A stretch of DNA of 64,000 nucleotides from Larix kaempferi (GCA_027924585.1 BSBM01000763.1:1629001-1693000), one strand, 5' to 3'; counted from the stretch's first letter, positions 35,276-47,255 are shown. Notes: generated by a model not told the origin, from the sequence alone. Made by a program: numbers and translations.

Positions 35276-37525
35276 CGCTTCTCTCCAAGCTAGCCATCAT
35301 TTTCAACTGCACTGTCGAGGACATTGCCACCTTGTGGCTCTTGTTTTTGGAATGTAATTTATGCTTAAAGTTTAACTGTATATGTATGAACTAAATATCT
35401 TTAAAGTTTAACCGTATATGTATGAACTAAAAGAAACTTGGAAAATAAACAAGAAAGCTTCCCTCACAACATTCATTTTTTTTTTTTTGTCTCATATTGA
35501 AGAATGGAATATATAAAATATTTCAAAGAGAATTTCTCTCATACTTTTACGTAGTTTTTGCTTTTCTCTTAATTCGTGGCAGAATATGAATTTATGGTAT
35601 AGAAGATTTTTTGAAACTTAAAGGTTGAATATATCAAGGCAGTGTCTGCAAAATAGATTCTCTTTATACTTGAGTTTTTTATAGTTCTTCTAGTAATTTT
35701 TTTTATGTATTAAACATTTATCTGCCTTTCAATCTGACCCTTATGCTACAATATAATTTATGAAGGTATATGCCAATTTAATATAAGAACTAATTATTGA
35801 ATGTGCATTTCTTCTGCAATCTGGAAGATGAATCGCTGATAAGAGGTTAATTCTTGTGGATGCAGCACCATTGTCGTTGCTATGGTAGAACTTTATGCTT
35901 TGAGTGTTCATCAAAGAAAATTGTAAGTTAATATCTTCCTTATATACGGTTTCATTCGACCCCTCTATTTTTAGTCTGAAACTTGTATCTGTGTTGAGCT
36001 GTATAGCCATTGCCACAGTTTGGAATACATTCTGTTGTTAGAGTATGCCACGATTGCTTCAACAATGCTACATAGTGAGTCTTATCTTGCCCCTTTTTAG
36101 GACAATATTGACTTTGAACAAAAAAATTAGTTTTCTAGTGGACATTGTTTTGGGTGTTTTGTCCTTAAAAAGGAACAATGTAAAAGTTATTTTCTTTTGA
36201 TATTTTTTTCTCACCATCTCATTTTTTGGTATGATTTTTCTTTGCTCCACTTCCTCGGTATAATGTATTAATGCTGCACTATTTGTTATCCTATGGTTAT
36301 TATGTTTTCTGTGTTTCCAAGTGCCTTTAGTTACATGTTGATCTCCCACAAGTTCTAAGTGAAAAAGTTGTCAAGTATGTACAATAAGGCCAAGCAGATA
36401 CATGTTTATGATGATATGTCCCTAATTTTCATGCACATTGCCCACGACATATAAAAACTGAGGATTTTGGCTTGTTTTGACTAGGGTGTTGCATTCAAAA
36501 TGCATAAGCATAATTTTTATTCACAAGGTCAATGATTGGCAGGGAAAAATTCTAGGGCATGTAATGGTTCAACCATTGGATCGTTCAGTTTTCTGACGTG
36601 CACTCAAAACCATTTCGAGAGCCTACTTCTCCAATTTTCTCAGTGACTTATTCAAGCTACCTTCTACAAGTGGCTTTTTCGAGGCTAACTTCTTACAAAT
36701 GTCCATGAGGTGTATGGTTCCTCCAGACTGTCCTGTTCACGCTTCCCATTTTCATCCTTTCCTACAAGATTCCATTACATTTGTAACACAAATAGTTGCT
36801 CCTACTACCAATTCAAAAACCCCGAGATTTCCAATTTGAGTGCACTCGATCAATTGGTTTACTTTGACGTAATCAGTGGAATATCCTCTAAGTGGTTTCT
36901 ACAAATTATAGAAAACAAAGCCTATTGACGTAGAAGAAATGTGTTGGAAAACTACCTGATCCCATTACCCTTCTGCAAATTTTGTTTCCATACTCAAATT
37001 ATTTGTCCTGTGGGAGTTTCAAATTCTTCAAACACTGATTGGAAATTGAATAATCCCCTACTCTTTGGTCTTTTCACATTTCAATGCATTCCACTCAAAT
37101 TAGAATGCATTTTCAGAGTAAGAGGTGGTGAAAAGGCCTTTGAATGGAAGACTATAACAGATTCCTTACTTCAAATCTAGCATGGATTCCTTGATTCCAC
37201 ATTTAATGATTAAATTCTTCTTCGTCCCTTCAGGACCAATAGTATAGATTTGCAATTAATTTTAAGGGTTTTCATTCTGCTTATGAAATCCTTGAATACA
37301 TTATTAGATCCTCGAAAACAATTACGGTTTAAGCCGAGATTGATATTTATTATAATAGTTATTTTTTTGTGTATTAATTCTTGACATTGTGTTAATAAAG
37401 AACTTAGTCTATATATGAATTATGATGAACACCCTTTTTGAGTGGGATGTTTTCGAAGTTTATCTATTTGTTACAAGTAGTGTGTGGGATTTATCACAAA
37501 TAGTTTAATCATTAATGGGACTTCA

Positions 37526-37596
37526 AGGGTACTAGCTCAATGGAGGAGCACCTGCCTTACATGCAGGAGGTTGGTGGTTTATTTCCTCCATGCCCT
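37526..37596 (+). tRNA. tRNA-like sequence, anticodon TAC, probably a pseudogene
   Basis: The 71 bases fold as a cloverleaf by eye. The acceptor AGGGTAC pairs with ATGCCCT (one wobble, one mismatch at the last pair). The D stem is GCTC/GAGC. The anticodon stem is CCTGC/GCAGG with a seven-base loop CTTACAT giving anticodon TAC (valine). The T stem is GGTGG/CCTCC with one mismatch. The A-box TAGCTCAATGG is fair, but the B-box GGTTTATTTCC departs from GGTTCGANNCC. The anticodon arm also resembles alanine tRNAs, so TAC may derive from TGC. It could be a decayed nuclear tRNA, an organelle-derived piece, or the head of a SINE. Confidence 0.45.
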
Positions 37597-37624
37597 ATCT
37601 ACAACAATTAGTGAATAATTCCAA

Positions 37625-38002
37625 TACAAAATGAGAGATAAATGACCAAAATCCACATATAAACGACCACTTTTGAGTTGGCAACCATTGGTGGAAAATC
37701 AGTGGTCATTTATCACACGACAAAAAATGTGGTCATATTTAGCTTGGTCGTTTATAGCTTGTCTTGTGGTCGTATATTTGGTCATTAATTGTGGTAATTA
37801 ATGACCAAATATACGACCAAATATACAACCAAATATATGACCACAAGATAAGCTATACATGACCAAGTTAAATATGACCACTTTTTTGGTGGCGTTATCA
37901 ATGATCCCTAATTTGCCACTAGTGGTTGCCAACTCAAAAGTGGTCATTTATATGCAGATTTTGGTCTTTTTTTGGTCATTTATCTCTCATTTTGTACTAG
38001 TG
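37625..38002. mobile_element. Palindromic MITE-like element with arms of about 170-200 bp
   Basis: The segment is a near-perfect palindrome centred at about 37793. The left arm begins TACAAAATGAGAGATAAATG and the right arm ends with its complement at 37995. Arms share blocks such as TGGTCATATTTA, CTTGTGGTCGTATATTTGG and ACTTTTGAGTTGGCAACCA. The right arm is longer by small insertions, including an extra repeat of ACCAAATATAC. The right end continues as CTAGTG, so on the minus strand it starts CACTAGTACAAAATG, reminiscent of CACTA-type termini; the left end lacks this. It interrupts the Gag start of copia E. No transposase is present. Confidence 0.8.
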
Positions 38003-38184
38003 GCTTTATCCTCATCTCCCTCTAGCTCTGCAACTCTTTTTGTGACATACTTGTCCAATTCATGCTCTTCTAGGATGAGCATCACCCTATACTTCAATGC
38101 TTGGAAGTTCTCAGCCCCTTCAAGCTTATCCTCGAGCTTGGTATGATTTGTCATATTGATAAACTTGATAAATGAGAACCTCAA
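38003..38184 (-). pseudogene. Copia E Gag N-terminus
   Basis: The minus-strand reading includes MTNHTKLEDKLEGAENFQAL and KYRVMLILEEHELDKYV, then LEGDEDKA. It is homologous to the Gag start of copia F at 51231. The frame is open until the palindromic element cuts it at about 38002. Nothing further of this Gag is recognisable beyond the palindrome. It is the structural protein start of a copia element. Confidence 0.8.
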
Positions 38185-38620
38185 ATGGAAATAGAGAGAT
38201 TATAACTTACCAAATGAGATGCTCCAATCAGAAGTTGATTTATGTGATCTGGCTTCAGTAGGTCCTAGGGTTTGTTAGAAAAAAAACCCTAATTTCTCAA
38301 CTTCTGGATCTTGAAAATATTAGAGGAGGAAAAGATGTGCCTCCCCAAGGCGAGCTGAGCAATGGTCCTGTTTCTCCGATTAGGTGGACAGATCCTCCAA
38401 AAACTTGATGCCCTAGTTTCCCAAGCAGTAGTGGTGGGCCCAGAAATCAAACTTCTCAGATTGAAATTCTGCTTCGACAGAAAGATGCGCCCTAGTGAGG
38501 CGAGTTGCTTGGACCCTCTTTTTCAGTTGATCTGTGAAAAAATCTTCCATAAATAGAAACCCTAGTTTTCGTAATTGTAGTAGCTGTACAATGTTCTCTT
38601 TTAGGCATTCTCTAATACTA

Positions 38621-39162
38621 TGTTATATTTTTAAGTGCAATAACATTAAGGATCATTGGATGATAAACAAGCACAACATAGACAATAGTACACAATAATT
38701 TATCTTGGGAAAACCATCTCGAGGTAGAAAAACACAGCAAACTTCTTTTATATAGATTCGCCATAATGTACAATAGTATTCCTCATGCAATGACCCAAAA
38801 CAAGAAGACTCCAAAAGCAACTATTCACTTGACTCTATCTCTCCTACTCATGCGAACTTGATGAGTGAGAGTGAGGTCACCAAATGAGGAGGTCGAACTC
38901 CTCATTTATACTAATCCACTGACTTGACCTTTTTGCCAAACAGGGCCAACTTGACTCTCCTAACTGGGCCAACTTGTCTAATTCACAATAGAATATTCTT
39001 TTCTAGATATTTCCAAGCTGACCTAACAATTAGGGTTTACATTGACTCTTTCAATGACTTTTACATGATCAATTACATCAATAATAATCCCCGTAGGGTG
39101 TACAATACAAATGATACAAATAATACAAATAAGAATATCTTCCGAAGCTACATTCTTCAACA
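38621..39162 (-). mobile_element. Copia E 5' LTR and leader
   Basis: On the minus strand this 542-bp LTR starts TGTTGAAGAATG and ends ATATAACA. It is followed at 38620 downward by TAGTATTAGAGAA, a decayed initiator-tRNA primer-binding site (TGGTATCAGAG). The leader (38190-38607) contains AAACCCTAATTTCTC-type sequence like the leaders of B and F, and then the Gag start. The 3' end of E is missing, so the element is truncated. It is inserted within a LINE ORF1. Confidence 0.8.
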
Positions 39163-40710
39163 TACTGCACGTTGAGACCTCCAACGAGGTTGATGTAAGA
39201 GAAGAAGTAAACATAGTTCCATCATCCTCTAAAGACACCAACAAAGCAACCAAGTCCTTTTAGAGGAGAGGCCCCATGGTTTGATAATTCTCAACCTTAT
39301 CAACTGAGTGACTCCTTTTCTCACCAATGGGGCACCCTCTAGAGTTTTATGGAGGTTTGCGTATAAAAGGTAAATTACTGTCCTCTAGAAGATGCCTATA
39401 ACCATGGCAACAGAGACACCTGAAGGGAATGCCTTTGTAATCCAAATGTTGAACAAGGACTTTATCCCCGTCATCAATTATAGCTCTTCAACCAAACCCT
39501 CACGCAAATCTAGTGATACTAAGATTCTTGCCACTGTCATTTTCCCTGACTCCAAAAAATTCATATTTGCTAAAATGTAGTCCCCCAATTTGTTCCCAAT
39601 AACTTGAAAAATCTCCAGGGATCAATATTCTAGAGGCAATCTAGGTAATTTGATCCAAATTATAGCTAGATCCATGTGCTCTTTACAAGCATCGAACAAG
39701 GGACTCCATAGTTTCAGCACCAAAGGAGACAAATCCCAACACCACCATCCTTTTAAAATGGGATGTGCATCCATAGCACTCTTACAACTAATAACAAACC
39801 ATCCTATGGTTAATGTGAATGCAGAAGGAAGATAACCCACTAAAGGAAGCCGATTACATACCAGGCACTCTTTGAGACTTTTTCCACTAAACCTCCTTCC
39901 TCTAACTTGACCTACCAACATCTTATCGGCCATTGAAACCACCTCATGCATGTTTACATCATTCCCTAGCACAAGCTTCACTGGCTTCCCTTTGGACTTG
40001 ACACATCTTCTCTTTTTATTCCTTGATGAATTCGTACTCCTCTCCGGTAATACAACATCCTTGCCTACAACTTCAACCCCACCCTTTGTAACCAGTGGGG
40101 ACAAGCTAGAGGAAGCAAGCGACGAAGGGTACCCGAAAAACTCCTCCACACCTAGGTTCCTACCCATAAAATCAGAAACAACTCCAACAACGTGATAAGG
40201 TCTTGAGGCCCTACCGACCAAGTTAAGACCCCACACAGAAGAAACCCCTAAAAAACTCGAATTATCTCGTCCCGAAACAGATCTAGAACAAGCTCCCTTC
40301 CAATCTTGAGCGACATAACTTTCTCTATGCAAACTAGGATGAAACCCTTCTGAAATCACTAGACTATCCACAAATCTCACTAGAAAAGGGCAAGTGGGGG
40401 TTACCTAGGCTCTCGAAAAATCACTCACCTATTGGCTCAAAACTAAGGGTTTGGAAACAAACCCACCTAGTCCACCTCGAAAAACATAATGGCTTACTAG
40501 GGAGCTCTAAGAGTTGACTTTTGTACCACATAACTCTGCCCCACTCAATGATGAAGGAAAAGGCGACACAATTTCCAAAGAATGATCCCCCAAGGACAAA
40601 AATGACTCGGTCTCTCCACATGAAAGTGCATTGAAAATGCTCTGACAGCCTCTTGGGATGGTTAATCCCTCTTCCAATTGACAAGAAACACCTTGCTAGG
40701 GGTTCTGACA
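39163..40710 (-). pseudogene. LINE ORF1 remnant (DUF4283 and CCHC knuckle)
   Basis: On the minus strand a 252-codon open stretch (39622-40380) includes VGQVRGRRFSGKSLKE and LWSPLFDACKEHMDLAIIWI, then KLPRLPLEY. These are the hallmarks of the DUF4283 domain in plant LINE ORF1 proteins, which bind nucleic acid. Beyond it, with stops and shifts, comes LDYKGIPFRCLCCHGYRH, then LLEDS. This is a CCHC knuckle (39377-39418) whose last cysteine is serine. Upstream, 40421-40711 is open and may be the N-terminus. The 3' part of the LINE is cut off by copia E at 39162. ORF2 is absent. Confidence 0.78.
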
Positions 40711-41039
40711 TTCTACTTGATGTGAGACCTCCCGGTTGATAGACTGCAGATTCAAAAAATTGGGGGATTACCTTCCACTAACCCTAAGGTTTGTGAAGTT
40801 ACCAAGTTAAAGTCTTCTCCACCTCCCCTTGCTAAAACTCGTACACCTCCTTGTGACCAACAACTAGGTTTTGGTGATGTCCAAATAACTTGCCCTTCCA
40901 AAGGATCTGCCAAATAATATACCAGGTCTAGGTCGAAATCCTATCTTACCCTAAGCCCCTCCATCTTCCAGCTAAAATTTGTTCATGTCCATCAATCCAC
41001 CATCCAAATTTTCTCAAATATCCCTTTCAATGTTTAATA

Positions 41040-41575
41040 AATAAAACCTTAAAATACGTATACACTAGTATTATATCCTCAATCTACAATACATTTTAAA
41101 TTTTAGCACTACACATTGCAATGGTTCTCTTTACAGTGGACAATTACTTGTTATAATGATTGAAGATCCACACACCTATACTCTATAGTGTTTCATAGAG
41201 AAAGTTAGTCTATAGTGTTTCATAGTGGAAGTTTTAGTTAAGAAGTTATGACATAAAAGCATTTCCAAACCACACAGTGTATTCTATGATTTTATGGGAA
41301 AATATTTTATAATTATAAAATTTATATCTTACTTTAACACACATATGCTGGTTAGAAAATGATGATATAGAAACAATTCCATGCATTTTATAGTTTTACA
41401 AGAATTTTTTTATAATTGTAAATATTAAATCTAACTTTCACCTAAACACACATACCCCACAAATGAAGGAAGACACAACGCTAGAGTACTCACCGCTCAA
41501 GCAAATTGACCATCGTTCATTCGCAACGCCCCTTTGTCGGCTAAAAGGAGAGAACCCGTGATACCACACTTCACT
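41040..41575. other. AT-rich upstream region of the UBA2-like gene
   Basis: No coding sequence is seen. A 23-base direct repeat, CTATAGTGTTTCATAG with flanks, occurs near 41187 and 41210. Two loosely similar AT-rich blocks lie near 41280-41345 and 41375-41445. Nothing else can be assigned. Confidence 0.5.
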
Positions 41576-41807
41576 TTATATATAATAAGAAGGATAGCGA
41601 ATCATGCTAATGGTTATAAACAAAGCTAGGGTTTGTTGGAGATTTTTCTTTTCTCTCTCCTATAAAGCAAGGGTCGAGATTTTCTTGTTACCTTAAAATA
41701 ACTGAAGGCTACACAGCGAAGAGCAGGCGCTCTGTAGATATCTGGCCGAAGAGGGTGCAGGCGATTAGTTGCAGAGGAAGAGGAAGAAGCAATAGTCTAA
41801 ATTAAAA
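41576..41807 (+). promoter_or_regulatory. Core promoter and 5' UTR of the UBA2-like gene
   Basis: TTTATATATAATA at 41576-41588 is a strong TATA box, 220 bases before the start codon. A second candidate, CCTATAAAG, lies near 41659. TAGGGTTT at 41627-41634 is a reverse telo-box, common near starts of plant genes for translation and RNA-related proteins. The presumed leader is rich in CT and GA runs. An in-frame TAG at 41793-41795 bounds the reading frame upstream of the ATG. Confidence 0.6.
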
Positions 41808-43169
41808 ATGGAGGCGTCTACGAAGAAGCGAAAGGCTGAAGAGAATGGTTTGGTGGACATAGCCGTGGAAGATGCACGGAAAATGTTGGAACCCTTCACC
41901 CACGAGCAACTGTTGGATATTCTACAGGAGGCGACCACGAAGCACATGGACGTATTGGAGCAGGTTCGCTCCATAGCGGACAAGGACCCCGCTCAGAGAA
42001 AGCTCTTCGTCCGTGGCCTCGGCTGGGACACAAATACAGAGTCCCTTAAGGCCCTATTTTCTCAATTTGGGGAGCTTGAGGAAGGTGTGGTGATCATGGA
42101 CAAGAACACTGGGAAGAGTAAAGGTTACGGCTTTGTCACCTTCAAGCACATGGATGGTGCTCTTAATGCCTTAAAGGAGCCGAGCAAGAAGATCGACGGC
42201 CGCATGACTGTGAGCCAGTTGGCCTCTGCCGGTTCACAGCCGGCCCAACCGGCGGCCGATGTCTCTGCCCGCAAAATCTATGTCGGGAATGTACCCATGG
42301 ACATGGCGGCAGATCGTCTGCTGAGCCTCTTTTCTCAGTACGGTGAGATCGAAGAGGGGCCGCTAGGGTTTGATAAGCAGTCGGGCAGGTCCAGGGGCTT
42401 CGCACTTTTTATTTTCAAGTCGGTGGATGCAACAAAGCGTGCGCTGGAGGAGGCCATGAAGACGATCGATGGCCATCAGATGTTTTGTAAATTGGCCGTC
42501 GAAGGTCAGAAGCCGAAGGTCGGCGGCATAAATGTTCCGCCAGGTGCAGATGGGTCGGATATCAATGGTTTGAATCAGCCCGGCAACGTTGTCTCTTCGA
42601 ACCCTGGAATGCAGTTTGGTGGTATGGGGCATGGTTTTGTGAATCCGGGGCTCGGGGTTAACCAAGGTTCAAATCCAACAGGACTAGCGGCACATCAGGG
42701 TTTGAGCCATCATGGGTTGGGTAGCTCGGCTCTATCTGGGCTCGGAGGCCACCCGAACCCTAGTGGGATTCCTGGTGGATCCATGAATCATCCCATGAAT
42801 CCGTCTTCTATGAATCCGGGGATGTCTTCACACGGACCTATGCATGGTGGGTCAGGCCAAGCGCCTACCTCTTTGGGAATGGGTGGTTATGGAGGGCACA
42901 GTGGGGGTTTGGGTCCATATGGTGGCCCTCCTCAAGTTGCTGGTTACGGGGGTGGTCAAACAGCAGGAGGTTATGGTGGTATTGGTGGAGGCTCTCTGTA
43001 TGGAGCTCCGCCGACTGCAGGAGCTTCTCAATCGGGTGGATTTCCAGAAGGCAATCACTATCCAATGTCATCCTATCAGAATCAGCATCAGCAGACAGGC
43101 CAATCACCAGCACCAAGAGTTCCTGGTGGAGGTGTCTATCAAGGCGTGCCACCGTTTTACTCTGTTTAG
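41808..43169 (+). CDS. UBA2: UBP1-associated protein 2 (UBA2)-like RNA-binding protein
   Basis: A single uninterrupted frame encodes 453 residues. A lysine-rich start (KKRK at 6-9) is a likely nuclear signal. The first RNA recognition motif (about 64-140) has RNP2 KLFVRGL and RNP1 KGYGFVTF. The second (about 155-232) has RNP2 KIYVGNV and RNP1 RGFALFIF. Residues 240-453 form a Gly/Asn/Pro/Ser/Gln-rich low-complexity tail. This order and length match Arabidopsis UBA2a/b/c (about 400-480 residues), nuclear proteins that bind U-rich RNA, interact with UBP1 and affect mRNA stability and stress, wounding and abscisic acid responses. The start is supported by an in-frame upstream stop and context AAAAATGGAG. 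It is the only intact gene here and has no internal intron. The exact paralogue is not determined. Confidence 0.95.
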   Translation: MEASTKKRKAEENGLVDIAVEDARKMLEPFTHEQLLDILQEATTKHMDVLEQVRSIADKDPAQRKLFVRGLGWDTNTESLKALFSQFGELEEGVVIMDKNTGKSKGYGFVTFKHMDGALNALKEPSKKIDGRMTVSQLASAGSQPAQPAADVSARKIYVGNVPMDMAADRLLSLFSQYGEIEEGPLGFDKQSGRSRGFALFIFKSVDATKRALEEAMKTIDGHQMFCKLAVEGQKPKVGGINVPPGADGSDINGLNQPGNVVSSNPGMQFGGMGHGFVNPGLGVNQGSNPTGLAAHQGLSHHGLGSSALSGLGGHPNPSGIPGGSMNHPMNPSSMNPGMSSHGPMHGGSGQAPTSLGMGGYGGHSGGLGPYGGPPQVAGYGGGQTAGGYGGIGGGSLYGAPPTAGASQSGGFPEGNHYPMSSYQNQHQQTGQSPAPRVPGGGVYQGVPPFYSV

Positions 43170-46100
43170 GTTAGCTTTCTTGTTCCTTTCAACTCCACTT
43201 TCAGTTTCTTATCTATTTTTAATTTTTAATTATATTTTTTCTGTTCTAATGATGAAATTAGTGAACGCATTTTAGCTTCATACATCTGAATGAGAAAGTT
43301 CGTACCATATACTTGTCCACAGATTCATTAGTAGGTCACAACTTGCTTTCTTAGAAGTGACAGGTCCCAAGGGCTGGATAAACCCGTGCCTCCTTTGCCT
43401 TATGTGCTAGGCTCGTGATTTATTCATTTTGCTCAAATTGCCCGTGACTTCAGTTGGTCTAATTTTTTGAAACTCGTGGTACTACGATTGGACATGCTAC
43501 AGACCCAGTAAACACTAGGCTTTTGCATGATTGTTTATCGTCTTTGATGTCATTCCATGCCTGGATGTCATAGAATTTTCTTTTTGGAGGTCATAAAATT
43601 ATTGTATTTCTTCGTTTCATTGTCTTATAGTTAGTATTCCATGTTTTTTACTTATTTATTTACTAACCGTAAGGTAAACCGTTTCCTATCCTTAAATATT
43701 TGTATACAATAGCTGCAGTTTTTTCTGTGCTGTTCTTTTCCCTAGTTGCCTTTTGCTTGTTGTTTATTGTTTTGTCAAATTTGTGATCTTTGTACACCAT
43801 TGTATGAATTATTACTTCTTGACATAATGAATTATTCCTTCCCTCCCCTTTTATGACTGGAATTCATTATTGGCTTTGTGGTTTCTGGAGTGGACAGTAT
43901 TTCCACAGCATTAATATCTACGGCATTAAGTTGTTAGCGAGCATGTTCGATATGAATATGTTAGTGGTTGTCATTTTTGTGTGATTTTTAATGTTGCCAC
44001 TTCAAAATCTATGCAATGATTGGCACATTCTATTTTTTTCCCTGTTACATCGTGTAAGGTGATTGAATTTAAATCAAATGACTTAGTATTGTGTACTTTT
44101 TTATAATTCTGATTTCCATTGTATGATATGATGGTTTACAATTTATGCTTTATTAACTTGTAATGCTAGATGGTTATTCTAGCAAGCATTCTTTGTTAGT
44201 TTGTTAGCTTACTGCTGTTTACTATGTTGATGTTTAACTTTTTCCATTGCAATGCTGTATTTTATTTATCCATTGTAGAAATTTTTGTTGGCTGGAGAAT
44301 TTTTGTGTAGTTGCACTGGAGTTACATGCATATCTTCATGTGATGGTTACTGTTCGATGCTTGATTGTGTTTCAGGACATTATTTTCATAAAACATGATA
44401 CAGTCAATTGTTGTGGTGTTATAATAGTAGTCTTGTTTGTAGGATTTCAGTGCCTGCTTCTTGGTGGGGATGTGTTTTGTATGATTTGCCTATTCACTGT
44501 TGTGGTTTTTATTTCACAAATAATTCTCTTTTGTTTGAGGTTTCTCAGTCTAGTTTCAGAATTTGAATGTAGTTTTGTTTTTTCCCATCATTACAGGAAA
44601 GAAACGAAGGACTAAACTAGCTTTGATTGTTGTCCGAGAGGAGTGAGTTTGTTATTTGTAAGTGATTGAATTTTTGACAATTAATGTGATTCAGGTGTTT
44701 GACGGATGCATGCATGAGACTTTCTTAATCAAATGAAAGCGGGAGTTTGAATAGCTTCTTTATGCCTCAGTAAAGACATTGATTAGTGCTGCTGCTTTCA
44801 GGGATTTTGCAAGTTTTGATGATTATTGCTCTTGCCCAAGATGGAGATTGATTTTCCATTCTGCAACCCTCCCCCTTTGTGAAGTTAACTACTTGAATTG
44901 GTTATGTGCACTCATGTTAGTTTTGGAATTTTGATGAGGAGCTATGAACTACACTTTCTGTGTATAAATTGATGTCCACTACAATGTGTTGTTTATCTTT
45001 GGAGGTTTTGAATGATGTTACTTTAACATGATTTGTGGAATTGCTCTATGTTATCTTAAAGTTTCCCTGTAATAGACAGGGAAAAAGTACATGAAAATTT
45101 ACTATTAGATTAAGAGTAATATTTAAGTAGCACATATTATGCAACTGATATTGTTTTCTTCCTGTAGAATTGATATTGTTTTCTTCCTTTAGAACTGATT
45201 TTAGAGACTTGAATGTTTTTCTTTATATTATATTGTTGTTTCAAAATTCTCGGCTGAAAATATACACGAGGATGTCCCGGTTAGGAAGTTCCTAGTCTAC
45301 TATTGCTTGATTAGTACATACTTGGTCGTTATTGTTAGTCTACTATTGCTTGATTAGTACATACTTGGTCGTTATTGTTTGGAGAGTGCTTTTTACTGCC
45401 TCTACTTTTGATCATATTAATATCATTATGATAACCATTTGGCATCTGGCTTTAAGTTGAATGTAAACTTTCTGATTTGGCATAGTGTTCTGTAGTTATA
45501 CAGCTCTTTTGTAGGAACTTGAATCTGTAATGACACCACACCAGATTTAATGATTGCTTGCTTAAATTTTATTATGGAATAATATATTCACAGTGCAATT
45601 GTTCCTTTGTTTGGATATTGTTGGACAAATTGATCTTGTGTTGTGTTTTCCTTTCTGGTGTATGATGGCTACATTGCTTGCTGTATGTTTTCCCTTTTTG
45701 ACTATTTTTCATCATGAAGGCATGTGGCTATTCTTTTATGTAACTTGTAAATTCAAGTACTACAGGGCTTAAAATGTTGATTGGATTTTTGAGATTAGTA
45801 GTATGTAATTGATATATTTACCACATGTTCTTATGATGCTATTATGAAATACGAAATTCATGACCTTGTAAGTATGACTGAGTTTATCATAAGTGTATTA
45901 AATGTCCTGTTGTCTATATCATAATCTAATTTAGTGACACGTCGTTCCTAAATTGTGTGTGATGGACTTCTGAATTTGGAAGAGCACAGTCTGCTGAAAG
46001 CGAGATTTCTTTGATTTCGAAAGCTGGTTTTCTTTTTTTAACTGTATTTATATTTATATTCTATATATTTAAAAAATCATTGTATGCCTTTTTGTACCCA

Positions 46101-46600
46101 ATATTTTGGTCAATGTTTTTTATTTTTATTTTAAAATTTAGCAATTCTTGTGGGTTCTCTTGTAGCTTATTTTTTATACTATAATTTTTTATTTTATATA
46201 TCGATAGTAATTTGTTGCATATCTATATATTAGAATACTGTTTTATCTTACAGTTTCTTTTGATGCATATTTTAGTATGTATTGATGCAAATCTGGGTAT
46301 AACTTTTTAGTCGTTTGGGTGCCTGCCTGCGTTCTGGACATTCTCACGTTCAGGAAACTTGTCAACGGGCCCAGATTGGTTTATGTTTAGGAGTACCAAG
46401 TGGGTTTTGAAATTCATTTAGCCAGAGTTTCAAACAATGCGGTTTTGAAATCCGGGACGAGCACAGATTAAAAACAAAAAATGCATTTTATACTGCTTGG
46501 TCAAATTCTATGTTATATTATATATAATACCTACAGATTTATATTAGTATTAATTTCATGCATAGTAATATATTAGAATAGATTAGGGCCATATTCGAGT
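43170..46600 (+). other. Downstream region of the UBA2-like gene, likely UTR and introns
   Basis: The sequence after the stop codon is T-rich and free of recognisable transposon coding for over 3 kb. Acceptor-like sites such as TTTTCCCATCATTACAG before GAAAGAAACGAAGG (about 44580-44610) suggest spliced 3' UTR exons, as known for some UBA2 genes. That is inference. A 27-bp repeat (TGATATTGTTTTCTTCCT) lies near 45150-45190. Confidence 0.4.
45293..45378. repeat. 43-bp exact tandem duplication
   Basis: The unit starting TAGTCTACTATTGCTTGATT is present twice in a row with a period of 43 bases and no visible difference, so it is recent. Confidence 0.92.
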
Positions 46601-46854
46601 CTGTATGCAAGTATAATGCTTACTATTAATATTAGTATGAATTTATTAATATTAGTATTTATTAATGGTAACACGAAGTTTTATGCAAATCTGGGCGAAA
46701 GCTAACCCTTTGGGCACCTGCCTCCGACATTCTCTCATTGCTTTTCGAAACTTTTGCTCGTTCTTTTCTGTATTCAGTAATGCGACCACATTACTGTAGC
46801 CATCTTTCAGGATTTCTAATTGTAATAACAGAAATCCAGGGTGATGCATCTTTG

Positions 46855-47075
46855 ATCTGCCTACGGCAAGGTAGGCTTGTGGTTAAGTTTCAGGAGCTAA
46901 ATATTGCAAATAATCCTTCGGCATTGTTAAATCTTTGTCAGTTTCATGTGTTTCAAATCCTGTGCATCTGTGATTTGCTTACAGCAAGGTAGGCTTATGG
47001 CCGAGTTGCAGGAGGAAAATAGTGCAACACAGAATTATTCGGCATTGTTAAATCTTGTTAGTGTTAAATCTTATT
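46855..47075. repeat. Diverged tandem duplication of about 120 bp
   Basis: GCAAGGTAGGCTTGTGGTTA at about 46866 and GCAAGGTAGGCTTATGGCCG at about 46985 start similar blocks, each reaching TTCGGCATTGTTAAATCTT. Nearby, 46681-46745 also resembles 46290-46345 (ATGCAAATCTGGG and GGGTGCCTGCCT). Confidence 0.65.
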
Positions 47076-47164
47076 AGAAGGTGCATTTCTACAGGCCGGG
47101 TGGAGGAGAAGTGTCCCTCTGTTCCACATAGTGGAGCCTGGGTGGGGGTAAGTGTCCATTTGTC

Positions 47165-47255
47165 CCATCAAAATAATAATAAAAAATAAAAAATAAGAAT
47201 GCAGGCATAAAATAATAATAAAAAATAAAAAATAAGAAATAAGAATGCATGCATA
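47165..47255. repeat. AT-rich tandem repeat of about 45 bp
   Basis: AAAATAATAATAAAAAATAA followed by AAAATAAGAATGCAGGCAT occurs twice, with an extra AAGAAAT in the second unit. Confidence 0.85.

Larger units (their letters stand above)
31242..37525. other. T-rich intron-like tract, no assigned gene
   Basis: Six kilobases of AT-rich, plus-strand T-rich sequence have composition like plant introns or UTRs. Acceptor-like sites occur, for example TTACTACATACAG at about 32563-32575 and TTGTTTGCAG near 33847. No open frame gives a recognised protein. Diverged internal duplications at 33535-33880 and 34735-35275 are listed separately. Confidence 0.4.

Noticed and set aside
42163-42405. Antisense frames across the UBA2-like gene
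   Set aside because: They are shadows of the conserved sense coding region and contain no motif.
44247-44615. 122-codon hydrophobic frame downstream of UBA2
   Set aside because: Phe/Cys/Val-rich translation is expected from T-rich intron or UTR sequence. No start context or domain supports it.
46652-46849. 65-codon minus-strand frame
   Set aside because: It lies in duplicated AT-rich sequence and has no motif or context supporting a gene.
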